Made by a program: the position numbers and the translations under genes. Below the pieces are notes generated by a model, which did not search any database, had not been told where the DNA came from, and was given only the letters and a program-made list of their open reading frames with translations. Shown here in pieces: positions 54,033 to 62,636 of a stretch of DNA of 64,000 nt. The DNA lies in the NCBI GenBank assembly GCA_900467745.1, contig UBQW01000023.1, forward strand, positions 124,001 to 188,000. The letters are read 5' to 3'. The first letter of the stretch is position 1; every line of letters begins with the position of its first letter. Origin of the DNA: Hyphomicrobiales bacterium. Lineage in GTDB: Bacteria; Pseudomonadota; Alphaproteobacteria; Rhizobiales; Rhizobiaceae.

Positions 54033-54265
54033 TCTCCATTCGGGCTACACCGCGGACACAAGGCCAAACTCGATCAGGATAGCCGATCGAGTTTTGACCC
54101 TAGATCATCAACCCGAAGCGTGTGAAGCCGCTTTCAGGCAACAAACCGCGCAATTCCTTGTTACGCCCACGCTTTCCCGGCGGCGCTCCGATTCGCTACG
54201 CTGTTCTCAATCCCTATCGGCATTCATGCCGCAAGCAAGCCAAGATCAAAACAGAGTGTTGATTT

Positions 54266-55678
54266 TCAGGCAGAATGGAAAATCTTGCCCGGATTGAAGA
54301 TGTTATCCGGGTCGAGCGCATGCTTGACCTGGCGCATCATGTCGACAGCGCCCCCAAGCTCTTCTTCGAGAAACGCCATCTTGCCCTGGCCGATGCCGTG
54401 CTCGCCAGTGCAGGTGCCATCCATTTCAAGCGCCCGCTTGTTGAGCCGCGACACGAAGCCCTCGGCAACGGCGATCCCCTCCTCCGTCTTGTCGTCGAAC
54501 AGGAGCAGCACGTGAAAGTTCCCGTCGCCGGCATGGCCGACGATCATCGCCAGCAAGCCATGCTCCTCGATATCGGCCTGCGTCTCGCCGATGCAATCGG
54601 CCAGGCGCGAGATCGGCACGCAGACATCGGTCGACAGCGCCGCCATCTCCGGCGCCAGCGCCCGCGAAGCCCAATAGGCGTCATGGCGGGCTTTCCAGAG
54701 CTTGCTGCGTTCCTCGGCGTTGACGGTCCAGGCGAACTCACCGCCGCCACACTCAGCCGCGATCTCGCCGAACTGCGCCGATTGCAGCGCGACCGTTTCG
54801 TCGGTGCCGTGAAACTCCACGAACAGCGTCGGCTTTTCGTCATAGTTCAGCTTCGAATAGGCGTTGCAGGCGCGGATCTGAAGAGCATCCAAAAGCTCGA
54901 TGCGCGCGACGGGCACGCCCATCTGGATCGTCATGATCACCGCGTCGCAGGCCGCACGCACCGTCGGAAACGCACAGACGCCGCCGCCGATCTTCTGCGG
55001 GATACCCTGCAGGCGCAGCGTCACAGAGGTCAGGATGCCGAGCGTGCCCTCGGAACCGACGAAAAGCCGCGTCAGGTCATAGCCGGCAGAGGATTTGCGG
55101 GCGCGGCGCGCCGTGCGGATTTCCTCGCCATTGGCGGTAACAGCAGTGACCGAAAGAACGTTGTCCTTCATCGTGCCGTAGCGCACCGCGTTGGTACCGG
55201 ATGCGCGCGTCGCCGTCATGCCGCCGATAGAGGCGTTGGCGCCCGGATCGATCGGGAAAAACAGGCCGGTATCGCGCAGATAGGTGTTGAGGTCTTCGCG
55301 GGTGACGCCCGGCTCGACGGTGCAGTCGAGGTCTTCCATGTTGACCTCGAGCACCCGGTTCATCCGGCTGAAATCGATCGAAATGCCGCCATTCGGCGCA
55401 TTGACCTGCCCCTCCAGCGACGAACCGGTACCAAAGCCGATGACAGGAACCTTGTGCTCGGCGCAGACCTTGACGACCGCCTTCACATCATCGGCGCTTT
55501 CGGCAAAGAGCACGCCATCGGGCAGCTGCGAGGGAATGTAGGTGGTCGTATGCGCGTGTTGCTCGCGAAACGACTGGCCGGTCTGGAAGCGCTCGCCAAA
55601 GCTCTGTTTCAGGATGCCGAGAACGCTGGCGATACCCGCCTCGTTGCGTGTGCCGGCCTTTGCGTCTTTGAGCGCCAT
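54266..55678 (-). CDS. FAD-linked oxidase (D-lactate dehydrogenase/glycolate oxidase type)
   Basis: A 470-residue enzyme of the GlcD/Dld family. The FAD-binding PCMH domain holds PVIGFGTGSSLEGQVNAPNGGISIDFSRMNRVLEV and TVEPGVTREDLNTYLRDTGLFFPIDPGANASIGGM. The C-terminal FAD-linked oxidase domain has GHAGDGNFHVLLLFD and DGTCTGEHGIGQGKMAFLEEELG, typical of D-2-hydroxyacid dehydrogenases. I chose 55678 (MALKDAKAGTR, GGAGATC upstream) over the ORF start 55729. The substrate is probably D-lactate, but glycolate cannot be excluded. Confidence 0.92.
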   Translation of the reverse strand: MALKDAKAGTRNEAGIASVLGILKQSFGERFQTGQSFREQHAHTTTYIPSQLPDGVLFAESADDVKAVVKVCAEHKVPVIGFGTGSSLEGQVNAPNGGISIDFSRMNRVLEVNMEDLDCTVEPGVTREDLNTYLRDTGLFFPIDPGANASIGGMTATRASGTNAVRYGTMKDNVLSVTAVTANGEEIRTARRARKSSAGYDLTRLFVGSEGTLGILTSVTLRLQGIPQKIGGGVCAFPTVRAACDAVIMTIQMGVPVARIELLDALQIRACNAYSKLNYDEKPTLFVEFHGTDETVALQSAQFGEIAAECGGGEFAWTVNAEERSKLWKARHDAYWASRALAPEMAALSTDVCVPISRLADCIGETQADIEEHGLLAMIVGHAGDGNFHVLLLFDDKTEEGIAVAEGFVSRLNKRALEMDGTCTGEHGIGQGKMAFLEEELGGAVDMMRQVKHALDPDNIFNPGKIFHSA

Positions 55679-55783
55679 CTCTTTGATCTCCTTACCGTCG
55701 TTGCCCGAGGGCACGTTGGTATGAGACAAGAGATGACGCGTGTCTAGTGCAAGATCGCCGCAGCGGTACGGCCGTCATTGTGC

Positions 55784-56818
55784 TCAGACGAGCGGCGGGT
55801 TCAATCGCGCGAAACCCTCCTGCCGCTGATACGGAAAATAAGGATAAGGCGCGCTGACGGCACTCGCCTTGTCGAGCCGCTCGACCTGCTCTTTCGACAG
55901 CGACCAGCCGACAGCCCCGAGGTTCTGCCGCAGCTGCTCCTCGTTGCGCGCGCCGATGATCACGCTCGACACCGTCGGGCGGCCGATCAGCCAGTTGAGC
56001 GCGATCTGCGGCACGGTCTTGCCGGTCTCTTCGGCCACGATGTCGAGCGCATCGACGATATCGTAGAGCTTCTCATCGTCGACGGGAGGACCATATTCCG
56101 CCGTCTGGTGCAGCCGGCTTCCCTCGGGCAGAGGCTGCCCGCGCCTGATCTTCCCGGTCAGCCGCCCCCAGGCAAGCGGGCTCCAAACGAGCGCTCCCAC
56201 ACCCTGATCGGCGCCAAGCGGCATCAGCTCCCACTCATAGTCGCGGCCGGCCAGCGAGTAATAGACCTGATGCGCCACATAGCGCGAATAGCCATGTTGA
56301 GACGACACGCCGAGCGATTTCATCAGCTGCCATCCTGAAAAATTGGAGACGCCGATATAGCGGATCTTCCCGGCATCAATCAGCCGGTCCAGCGTCGACA
56401 GCACCTCCTCGATCGGCGTCGATGCGTCGAAGGCGTGCAGCTGCAGCAGGTCGATGTAGTCGGTACCAAGCCGCTTCAACGCCGCATCCGTCGCCCGCAG
56501 CAATCTCGCGCGCGACGTCCCCCAATCGCCGGGTCCGTCGCCGACAGGAAGCGCGGTCTTCGTCGAGATCAACACCTGATCGCGCCGGCCCTTGATCGCA
56601 TGGCCAAGTACCTCCTCGGACGCGCCCGCCGAATAGACGTCGGCGGTATCGAACAGCGTCACCCCCGCCTCGATCGCGATATCCACCATTCGCGACGCCT
56701 CGGCACCCGTCGTATTGCCCCAGGCACCGAACAGCGGTCCCGATCCGCCGAACGTGCCCGCGCCGAAACTCAACACCGGCACCCGAAGGCCGGATGCACC
56801 AAGCTGTCTGTATTCCAT
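55784..56818 (-). CDS. Aldo/keto reductase (YakC/AKR11-like)
   Basis: A 344-residue AKR starting MEYRQLGASGLRVPVLSFGAGTFGGSGPLFGAWG. The catalytic Asp and Tyr are in TLFDTADVYSAGASEEVLG, Lys in VLISTKTALPVGDGPGDWG, His in LLQLHAFDASTPIEEV, and the cofactor site in ALNWLIGRPTVSSVIIGAR. It is close in sequence to the AKR at 8813-9871. It is divergent from a LysR gene with a perfect palindrome between (56889-56902). Confidence 0.93.
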   Translation of the reverse strand: MEYRQLGASGLRVPVLSFGAGTFGGSGPLFGAWGNTTGAEASRMVDIAIEAGVTLFDTADVYSAGASEEVLGHAIKGRRDQVLISTKTALPVGDGPGDWGTSRARLLRATDAALKRLGTDYIDLLQLHAFDASTPIEEVLSTLDRLIDAGKIRYIGVSNFSGWQLMKSLGVSSQHGYSRYVAHQVYYSLAGRDYEWELMPLGADQGVGALVWSPLAWGRLTGKIRRGQPLPEGSRLHQTAEYGPPVDDEKLYDIVDALDIVAEETGKTVPQIALNWLIGRPTVSSVIIGARNEEQLRQNLGAVGWSLSKEQVERLDKASAVSAPYPYFPYQRQEGFARLNPPLV

Positions 56819-56888
56819 GACCAGTCTCCTGTTGTTTCAGAAGAGATAGACACTCCACACGCAATGAAATAGATTGCCTTCAGGCACA

Positions 56889-56902
56889 CAATTCATGAAT
56901 TG
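56889..56902. promoter_or_regulatory. Candidate LysR regulator operator
   Basis: CAATTCATGAATTG is a perfect 14-base palindrome in the 92-base gap between the aldo/keto reductase and the LysR gene. It lies nine bases upstream of the LysR start and can serve both promoters. Confidence 0.6.
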
Positions 56903-56910
56903 AAGTCATC

Positions 56911-57813
56911 ATGAGCAGACCAGACATTAACCGCTCCGGAGAGATGGAAGTCTTCGTACGCGCCGTCGAACTGGGCGGCTTTACCGCCGCCGCCCACGCC
57001 TGCCGCATGACGCCATCGGCCGTCAGCAAGCTGGTCGCGCGGCTCGAAGCCCGCCTCGGCGCCCGCCTCGTCAACCGCTCCACCCGCAAGCTGCAACTGA
57101 CGCCCGAAGGCTGCGCCTTTTATGAGCGCAGCGTCACCATCCTCGCCGATATCACTGAAGCCGAGCGCTCCGCATCATCGGGAGAACTTGCGGCCGGCCC
57201 GGTCCGCATCAACACCAGCGCCTCCTTCGGCAACCACATCCTCGCGCCGCTCGTCTCGGGCTTCCTCGCGCTCCACCCCCGGATCACGCTCGACATCTCC
57301 TACACCGACAGGGTCGTCGACCTGCTCGACGACCGCGCCGATGTCGCCATCCGCGCCGGACCGCTGAAGAGCTCCACGCTGATCGCCCGCAAGCTCGGCG
57401 CGACGGACATGGTCATCGTCGCCTCGCCCGCTTACCTCGAAATACACGGCACACCCACCACCGTGTCCGATCTCGAACACCACCGCCGCATCGGCCTCTC
57501 CTATGCCCGCAGCGTCGAGGGCTGGCCCATGCGCGATGGCGGCGACGTGATCCGCTTGCCTCTTGCACCAGGCATCCAGGTCGCCGATGGCGAGGCGATG
57601 CGGCACATGGCCTTGTCGGGCGCCGGCCTCGGCCGCCTCGCCCGCTTCACCGTCCGTGCCGATATAAAGGCTGGCCGCCTGATCCCGCTTCTCGAAGACC
57701 GCAACCCCGGCGACACCGAGGAATTCCACGCCGTCTATATCGGCCAGGGCGGCCCTTTGCCGGCGCGGGTGCGCGCGCTGCTCGATTTCCTCGCCGCTAA
57801 CGTCAGAATGTAA
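56911..57813 (+). CDS. LysR family transcriptional regulator
   Basis: A 300-residue regulator. N-terminal winged helix: GEMEVFVRAVELGGFTAAAHACRMTPSAVSKLVARLEARLGARLVNRSTRKLQLTPEG, followed by the substrate-binding PBP-like domain (GPVRINTSASFGNHILAPLVSGFLALHPRITLDISYTDRVVDLLDDRADVAIRAG). This is the CrgA-like/AaeR group, often controlling a divergent oxidoreductase. It probably controls the AKR gene, divergent from it. The inducer is unknown. Confidence 0.92.
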   Translation: MSRPDINRSGEMEVFVRAVELGGFTAAAHACRMTPSAVSKLVARLEARLGARLVNRSTRKLQLTPEGCAFYERSVTILADITEAERSASSGELAAGPVRINTSASFGNHILAPLVSGFLALHPRITLDISYTDRVVDLLDDRADVAIRAGPLKSSTLIARKLGATDMVIVASPAYLEIHGTPTTVSDLEHHRRIGLSYARSVEGWPMRDGGDVIRLPLAPGIQVADGEAMRHMALSGAGLGRLARFTVRADIKAGRLIPLLEDRNPGDTEEFHAVYIGQGGPLPARVRALLDFLAANVRM

Positions 57814-57943
57814 AAGCTCAAGAATTGGCAATTGACCCCCGGCCCCGCCCGCGCCTATATCCACGGCACGCCATCGGCGCCCGCCGATTTTCCAGCAAAG
57901 CCTCTGCCGCTCCCCCAGACGTCGCATCGACCCGTCGTAAGCA

Positions 57944-59059
57944 TTGGCAAGACATGCATCGGATAAGCCGTTGAAAGACGCCAGCCGCAAACTCCGAACC
58001 GCCAGCCTGCCGCGCTGGGCATTCCTGCTCGCGCTCTCCACCATTCTTGTCGTCGGCCTGGAAATGCTCGGCCTGCCCGCCTCGCTGCTGATCGGCCCAA
58101 TGGTCGCCGCGATCGTGCTGGCGGTTTCGATCGGCCAGGGGTCGCTGCGCGTCCCACGCGGACCGCTGCTGTTCGGCCAGGCGCTGGTGGGCTTCATGAT
58201 GGCCCGCGCCATCACCGTCGACATCCTGCAGACGATGGCGACCGATGCCCCGCTCTTTCTTGCGATGATCTTCTCCGTCATCGCCGCCGCCGGCCTGCTC
58301 GGCTGGCTTTTGACCCGCTGGCAGGTACTCCCGGGCACGACGGCGGTCTGGGGCTCGTCGCCGGGTGCCGCATCGGCGATGGTCATCATGTCGGAAGCCT
58401 ATGGCGCGGACGCCCGCCTCGTCGCCTTCATGCAATATCTGCGCGTCGTCTTCGTGGCGGTCGCGGCCTCCGTCGTCGCCCGCCTGTGGGTGGCAGCCGA
58501 TGGCGGCGAGCCGCCGCCGCTCATCATGTTTCCGCCGATCGACTGGCCGGCATTGATCGAAACCGTCGTGCTCACCGCTCTGTCGGCCTATTGCGCCACG
58601 CGCTTTCGCATTCCCGGCGGCACCATCATCGTCTCGCTGTTCACGGGCTCGCTGCTGCAGGGCTTCGGCCTGTTGAAGATCGAGCTCCCCATGTGGCTCT
58701 TGGCGATCAGCTACGCCCTGATCGGCTGGAGCATCGGCCTGCGCTTTACCCGCGGCATCATCGCCCATGCCGCCCGAGCCCTGCCGCGCGTCACCGCCTC
58801 GATCCTGACGCTGATGTCGCTGTGCGGCTGCATGGCCTATGCGCTGCATGTCTTTGCCGGCGTCGATCCGCTGACCGCCTATCTCGCCACCAGCCCAGGC
58901 GGCGCCGATTCCGTCGCGATCATCGCCGCCTCCAGCAATGTCGACGTCCCCTTCGTCATGGCCATGCAGACCGGACGCCTGCTCATCATCCTCCTGACCG
59001 GCCCGATGCTCGCGCGCTTCATCGCCCGGCGCTCCGGTCTTGCGGAAAATCCTGTCTGA
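57944..59059 (+). CDS. AbrB-family (ammonia-monooxygenase-type) membrane protein
   Basis: A 371-residue hydrophobic protein with about ten helices in two similar halves: WAFLLALSTILVVGLEMLGLPASLLIGPMVAAIVLAV in the first, and VTASILTLMSLCGCMAYALHVFAGVDPLTAYLATSPGGADSVAIIAASSNVDVPFVMAMQTGRLLIILLTGP in the second, with the GGADSV motif of the AbrB (PF05145) duplication. Homologues are called AbrB family regulators but are integral membrane proteins, probably transporters. The start is a TTG at 57944, or 57971 in the same frame; neither has a strong ribosome-binding site. Confidence 0.82.
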   Translation: MARHASDKPLKDASRKLRTASLPRWAFLLALSTILVVGLEMLGLPASLLIGPMVAAIVLAVSIGQGSLRVPRGPLLFGQALVGFMMARAITVDILQTMATDAPLFLAMIFSVIAAAGLLGWLLTRWQVLPGTTAVWGSSPGAASAMVIMSEAYGADARLVAFMQYLRVVFVAVAASVVARLWVAADGGEPPPLIMFPPIDWPALIETVVLTALSAYCATRFRIPGGTIIVSLFTGSLLQGFGLLKIELPMWLLAISYALIGWSIGLRFTRGIIAHAARALPRVTASILTLMSLCGCMAYALHVFAGVDPLTAYLATSPGGADSVAIIAASSNVDVPFVMAMQTGRLLIILLTGPMLARFIARRSGLAENPV

Positions 59060-59969
59060 AGCCTTCGCGCCGCAGCCCCGCCCATTGGCCGGGTGTCATG
59101 CCATAGGCCTTCTTGAAATGCCGGTTGAAATGACTCTGGTCGGCAAAGCCGGTGGCGAACGCTGCGTCCGCCAGCGCCTCCCCGGCCCCGATCATCGCAC
59201 GCGCCTGCTGCAGCCGCCGCATCAGGAGATAGCGGTGCGGGCTGGTCGCGAACGCCGCCCGAAAATGCCGCGCCAGCTGAAACCGGTCGAGGCCGGTCAC
59301 GGCCTCCAGCTCGCCCGATGTGACCGGCCGCGTCGCATGCGCCTCGAGATAATCCCGCGCCAGTCTCGCGCGCTGCCAGGCAATGCTGCCGAGCGGCCGG
59401 GGCGGAGCGCCCGCATGCCGCGCCAGACCATCCGCCACGCGTGACACGAAGTCGTCGACGAAGAGCTCGTCCAGCTCCCGGTCCAGCTCACCGAGCGCCG
59501 CCAGAAGCGTGCCGGCCAGCACGGGATCGTTGAAGACAGGCTGATCGACGAAAGGCAGGCCGATACGCGCCGCTTCAAGACAATCAAAGAGCAGCGCCGG
59601 CTCCAGATAGAGCATGCGGTATTGCAGCCCGTGATCCGTCCCCGCCCCGCCATCGTGCTCCTCGTCGGGATGCAGCACGATCACCTGCCCCGGCAGGCTG
59701 AAGCGCCGCTCGCCGCGATAGGAAAAGGTCTGCACGCCCTTGATCGTCACCCCGAGCGCATAAGTATCGTGACGATGCGGCTCAAAGGCGTTTCCCGCGA
59801 ACTGCGCCTCGATACGCTCGATGCCAGGAAAGGCCGGCGCGGTGACGATCCCTGGCGCAATCGCACCGGACGCAATCGCACCAGCTGCAATCGCGCGCCC
59901 GTCCGTGCCCGGCTCCGTGCACAAACGTTCAAGACCCTCAAGGGCGTGATGGCTTAAATCCTCATCCAA
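59019..59969 (-). CDS. AraC family transcriptional regulator (AraC-binding-type sensor domain)
   Basis: About 316 residues. An N-terminal cupin sensor (FEPHRHDTYALGVTIKGVQTFSYRGERRFSLPGQVIVLHPDEEHDGGAG) is followed by a C-terminal double helix-turn-helix (VTSGELEAVTGLDRFQLARHFRAAFATSPHRYLLMRRLQQA and ADAAFATGFADQSHFNRHFKKAYGMTPGQWAG). The start is not obvious: a TTG at 59969 or 59924 is possible, because the long frame to 60464 overlaps an opposed gene. A short run of three AIA.G-type repeats (59857-59895) lies near the start. Its 3' end overlaps that of the AbrB-type gene. Confidence 0.85.
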   Translation of the reverse strand: MDEDLSHHALEGLERLCTEPGTDGRAIAAGAIASGAIAPGIVTAPAFPGIERIEAQFAGNAFEPHRHDTYALGVTIKGVQTFSYRGERRFSLPGQVIVLHPDEEHDGGAGTDHGLQYRMLYLEPALLFDCLEAARIGLPFVDQPVFNDPVLAGTLLAALGELDRELDELFVDDFVSRVADGLARHAGAPPRPLGSIAWQRARLARDYLEAHATRPVTSGELEAVTGLDRFQLARHFRAAFATSPHRYLLMRRLQQARAMIGAGEALADAAFATGFADQSHFNRHFKKAYGMTPGQWAGLRREGFRQDFPQDRSAGR

Positions 59970-60002
59970 CCGACGTCGAAACCCGCATGAAAAGAGACTG
60001 GA

Positions 60003-60410
60003 ATGTTTGATACCAAAATTGCGATCGTGCTGCGAAACAATCTTCCATCCTGGCAGACGCTGAATGTCACGGCCTTCCTGATGAGCGGCATCACCGGCCA
60101 GAACCCCGAGATCATCGGCGACGCCTACAAGGATCGGTCGGGCAATCTCTACAATCCGCTCTCGATCCAGCCGATCATCGTTCTGGCGGTGCCCGAGGAG
60201 ACCATGTCCACCATCCATCGCCGCACGCTGGAGCGCGGCATCACCGCCTCGCTCTTCATCGAGGAAATGTTTGCGACCGGCCACGACGCCGCCAACCGCG
60301 CCGTCTTTGCGGAATACGCGCCTGATGACGCCAAGGTGGTCGGCATCGCCATCCGCGCCGACAAGAAGATCGTCGACAAGATCACCAAGGGCGCTGTCAT
60401 GCACCCTTGA
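60003..60410 (+). CDS. DUF2000 family protein
   Basis: A 135-residue protein: MFDTKIAIVLRNNLPSWQTLNVTAFLMSGITGQNPEIIGDAYKDRSGNLYNPLSIQPIIVLAVPEETMSTIHRRTLERGITASLFIEEMFATGHDAANRAVFAEY matches the DUF2000 (peptidyl-tRNA hydrolase-fold-like) family. Function is unknown. It is divergent from the AraC regulator gene, which probably controls it. Confidence 0.88.
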   Translation: MFDTKIAIVLRNNLPSWQTLNVTAFLMSGITGQNPEIIGDAYKDRSGNLYNPLSIQPIIVLAVPEETMSTIHRRTLERGITASLFIEEMFATGHDAANRAVFAEYAPDDAKVVGIAIRADKKIVDKITKGAVMHP

Positions 60411-60477
60411 AGCAATGCCAGGAAAAGTGTGAAGCGGTTTTCCGTCCGGAGTTGCGTAATTCAAACTACTCTAACGC
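60411..60477. repeat. Rhizobial interspersed repeat, copy 2
   Basis: GAAGCAATGCCAGGAAAAGTG and AAGCGGTTTTCCGTC share a core with the repeat at 26968-27026 (AAAA-GTG...AGCGGTTTT, hairpin arms GGAAAA/TTTTCC). It is placed between the DUF2000 gene and the OmpA-like gene. Confidence 0.6.
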
Positions 60478-60480
60478 AAA

Positions 60481-60505
60481 ACGGCCGGGCATCGAGCCCG
60501 GCCGT
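60481..60505 (-). terminator. Terminator of the OmpA-like gene
   Basis: ACGGCCGGGC (60481-60490) pairs with GCCCGGCCGT (60496-60505). On the minus strand TTTTGCG follows. A second use for the plus-strand DUF2000 gene is possible. Confidence 0.85.
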
Positions 60506-60527
60506 CTTAACTCTCGATCGAGCCTGA

Positions 60528-61193
60528 TCAGCTCTGGGTGATCGGGGCAATCTGGATTTCGACGCGGCGGTTCTGCGAGCGTCCGGCTTCCGAAGCGTTC
60601 GAGGCAACCGGCTGCGACGGGCCGAAGCCGACGGCCGACATGCGGCGCTGGTCGATGCCCTGGCCGCCGAGATAGCCGGCGACAGACTCGGCGCGGCGCT
60701 GTGACAGATCCTGGTTATGCTGCAGGCTGCCGGTCGAATCGGTGTGACCGTTGACGTCGATCAGCGTGCGGTTGAATTTGCGCAGCACGATCGCCACCGA
60801 GTTCAGCGTCGGGTAGAAGCCCGGCTTCACGGCATCCTGGTCGACGTCGAAGGTGATGTTCGACGGCATGTTCAGGATGATGTTGTCGCCGTTGCGGGTA
60901 ACGGAGATGCCGGTGCCCTGGAGCTGCGCGCGCAGTTCCGATTCCTGCTGGTCCATGTAGTTGCCGATCGCGCCGCCGGCGAGAGCGCCGACACCGGCGC
61001 CGATGAGCGCCGCGTTACGTCGACCGACCGGCGAACCGCCGACAGCCAGACCCGCCAATGCGCCGACGCCGGCGCCGAGCAGCGCGCCGCCCGATGTGTT
61101 CGACATCTTCTGCTGGCCCGTATACGGATCTGTCGTCGTGCAGGCGCTGAGATAGGTCGCGGCAACGGCGAGAAGGATAAATTTCTTGATCAT
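60528..61193 (-). CDS. OmpA-family outer-membrane lipoprotein
   Basis: A 221-residue protein. The signal peptide ends in a lipobox (ATYLSAC, cysteine at residue 18), then a Gly-zipper region (GGALLGAGVGALAGLAVGGSPVGRRNAALIGAGVGALAGGAIGNYMDQQE) and a C-terminal OmpA peptidoglycan-binding domain (ITFDVDQDAVKPGFYPTLNSVAIVLRKFNRTLIDVNGHTDSTGSLQHNQDLSQRRAESVAGYL). It ties the outer membrane to peptidoglycan. I used 61193 (MIKKF). A strong terminator follows. Confidence 0.93.
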   Translation of the reverse strand: MIKKFILLAVAATYLSACTTTDPYTGQQKMSNTSGGALLGAGVGALAGLAVGGSPVGRRNAALIGAGVGALAGGAIGNYMDQQESELRAQLQGTGISVTRNGDNIILNMPSNITFDVDQDAVKPGFYPTLNSVAIVLRKFNRTLIDVNGHTDSTGSLQHNQDLSQRRAESVAGYLGGQGIDQRRMSAVGFGPSQPVASNASEAGRSQNRRVEIQIAPITQS

Positions 61194-61373
61194 GGACAGG
61201 CGTATCTCCAATTCGATGGTGATGCGAGCAGTATTAAGGAATGCGGCAAGAAGATGAAGCGCGCGCCCTGAATACTGGAAAATCGATGGATTGCACAGCC
61301 TTAGAGCCGGAACTCCCGAAAAAGTCACCGGCGTCGGCGGCGCCGGTGTTGAAATCGCACAGGCTACGCGGCC

Positions 61374-62369
61374 TCAGAAGTTCTGAAACAGCTGCCGCAC
61401 CGTATCGTAGGTGGCGTTCGCGATGTTGAGCGATTGCAGGCCCAGTTGCTCTTGCGTCTGCAGCGCCGCAAGCCGGCTCGATTGCTCCTCCATGTCGGCA
61501 TCGATCAGCTTGCTCATCCCGCGCGCGAAGGCATCGCCCAAGGTCTGCGCGAAGTCGCTCTGCAGGCTGATGCGCTTTTCCAGCGCGCCGAAGGACGAGC
61601 CGATCGTCGTCATCTGCCCGAGCATCTTGTCGACGACCGAGACCATCTCCTTGACCTCCGCAGTGGTCGTGCTCGACGATATCCCGATCTCGACCTGCCC
61701 GGCCGTATTGCCGGCGCTGGCGAGCATCACATAGTTCTTCGAGGCGCCGGCTTCCGTCGCGAAATACTGCGAGGTCAGCGCGCCGTATTCGCCCGAGCCC
61801 GTGGTCCGATCGTCGATCAGATAGCGAGCGTCCTTGGATGTCGTCGATCCCACCGGCGCGATATCGACCTCATAGCTCAGCGTTCCGATTTCGACGCTGC
61901 CATCGGGATGCCTTGTGAACGACGCCGGAATCTCGCGCGGCTTGGCAGGATCATCGGCATCGTCGATCGCCACCCAATTGTCGTTGTTGAAACTGGCGGC
62001 CCCGGAAACGGCCCGCAGCTGCAGCTTCAAATTGGTGATATCGAGATTGATCTTGTCCTTGTCGACACCATCCTCGGTAGCCGCCACGAGCTTGGCCTTG
62101 ATCTGGCTGACGAGATCGGTCGATTCGCCGACGGCGGTATAGGCCGTGTCCATCGTCGCGGCCGCCAGCCCCAGCGCGTCACGCACCGCCGACTGCGCCT
62201 TCTGGTCGCTTTTCAAGGTCGAGCTGATCGCCCAATAGGCGCCATTGTCCGAGGCGCGTTCGACCCGGAGGCCGGTCGAGACCTGCCTCTGGGTCGTCGT
62301 CAGTTTATTCCCGATGTCGCGCAATACATAAAGCGCGGCATCCACCGAAGTGCGCCGATAAATACTCAC
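61374..62369 (-). CDS. Flagellin (lone, divergent)
   Basis: A 331-residue flagellin. The N-terminal D0/D1 core is VDAALYVLRDIGNKLTTTQRQVSTGLRVERASDNGAYWAISSTLKSDQKAQSAVRDALGLAAATMDTAY, and the C-terminal D1/D0 core ends with LAALQTQEQLGLQSLNIANATYDTVRQLFQNF. The central region is shorter and unlike the usual variable domain. I read it from a GTG at 62369 (MSIYRRTSVDAAL). A longer ATG reading to 62435 or 62507 would add a non-flagellin leader. No other flagellar genes are visible in the window. Confidence 0.9.
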   Translation of the reverse strand: MSIYRRTSVDAALYVLRDIGNKLTTTQRQVSTGLRVERASDNGAYWAISSTLKSDQKAQSAVRDALGLAAATMDTAYTAVGESTDLVSQIKAKLVAATEDGVDKDKINLDITNLKLQLRAVSGAASFNNDNWVAIDDADDPAKPREIPASFTRHPDGSVEIGTLSYEVDIAPVGSTTSKDARYLIDDRTTGSGEYGALTSQYFATEAGASKNYVMLASAGNTAGQVEIGISSSTTTAEVKEMVSVVDKMLGQMTTIGSSFGALEKRISLQSDFAQTLGDAFARGMSKLIDADMEEQSSRLAALQTQEQLGLQSLNIANATYDTVRQLFQNF

Positions 62370-62636
62370 GGATACAGAACTCCGAACACAACAATACGCA
62401 ACAGGTACAAATGAACCGGTGCCGCGAACACTCATGTCCGGGGGCGCCAAAACAGCGGCGCCGTGCAGTCTCCCGAAACGCTGGGAGACCATCGGTATCG
62501 ATGCCAATGATTACGGCTTATGCTTAAAAAACATCTAAAAGTCGCAATTAATTTAGCGTATTATGCAACTATTCGGAAACTATACGAAAACGCCGCCCGC
62601 ACCCGCTCCGAGGGCACAGGCGCCAGGCGGCGTTCG

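Noticed and set aside
57175..58389. 404-codon minus-strand ORF opposite LysR and the AbrB-type gene
   Set aside because: Spans two supported plus-strand genes and has no similarity of its own.
59019..60464. Reading the AraC regulator from the long ORF start at 60464
   Set aside because: The first ~165 codons run antisense to the well-supported DUF2000 gene (60003-60410) and lack AraC-family similarity.
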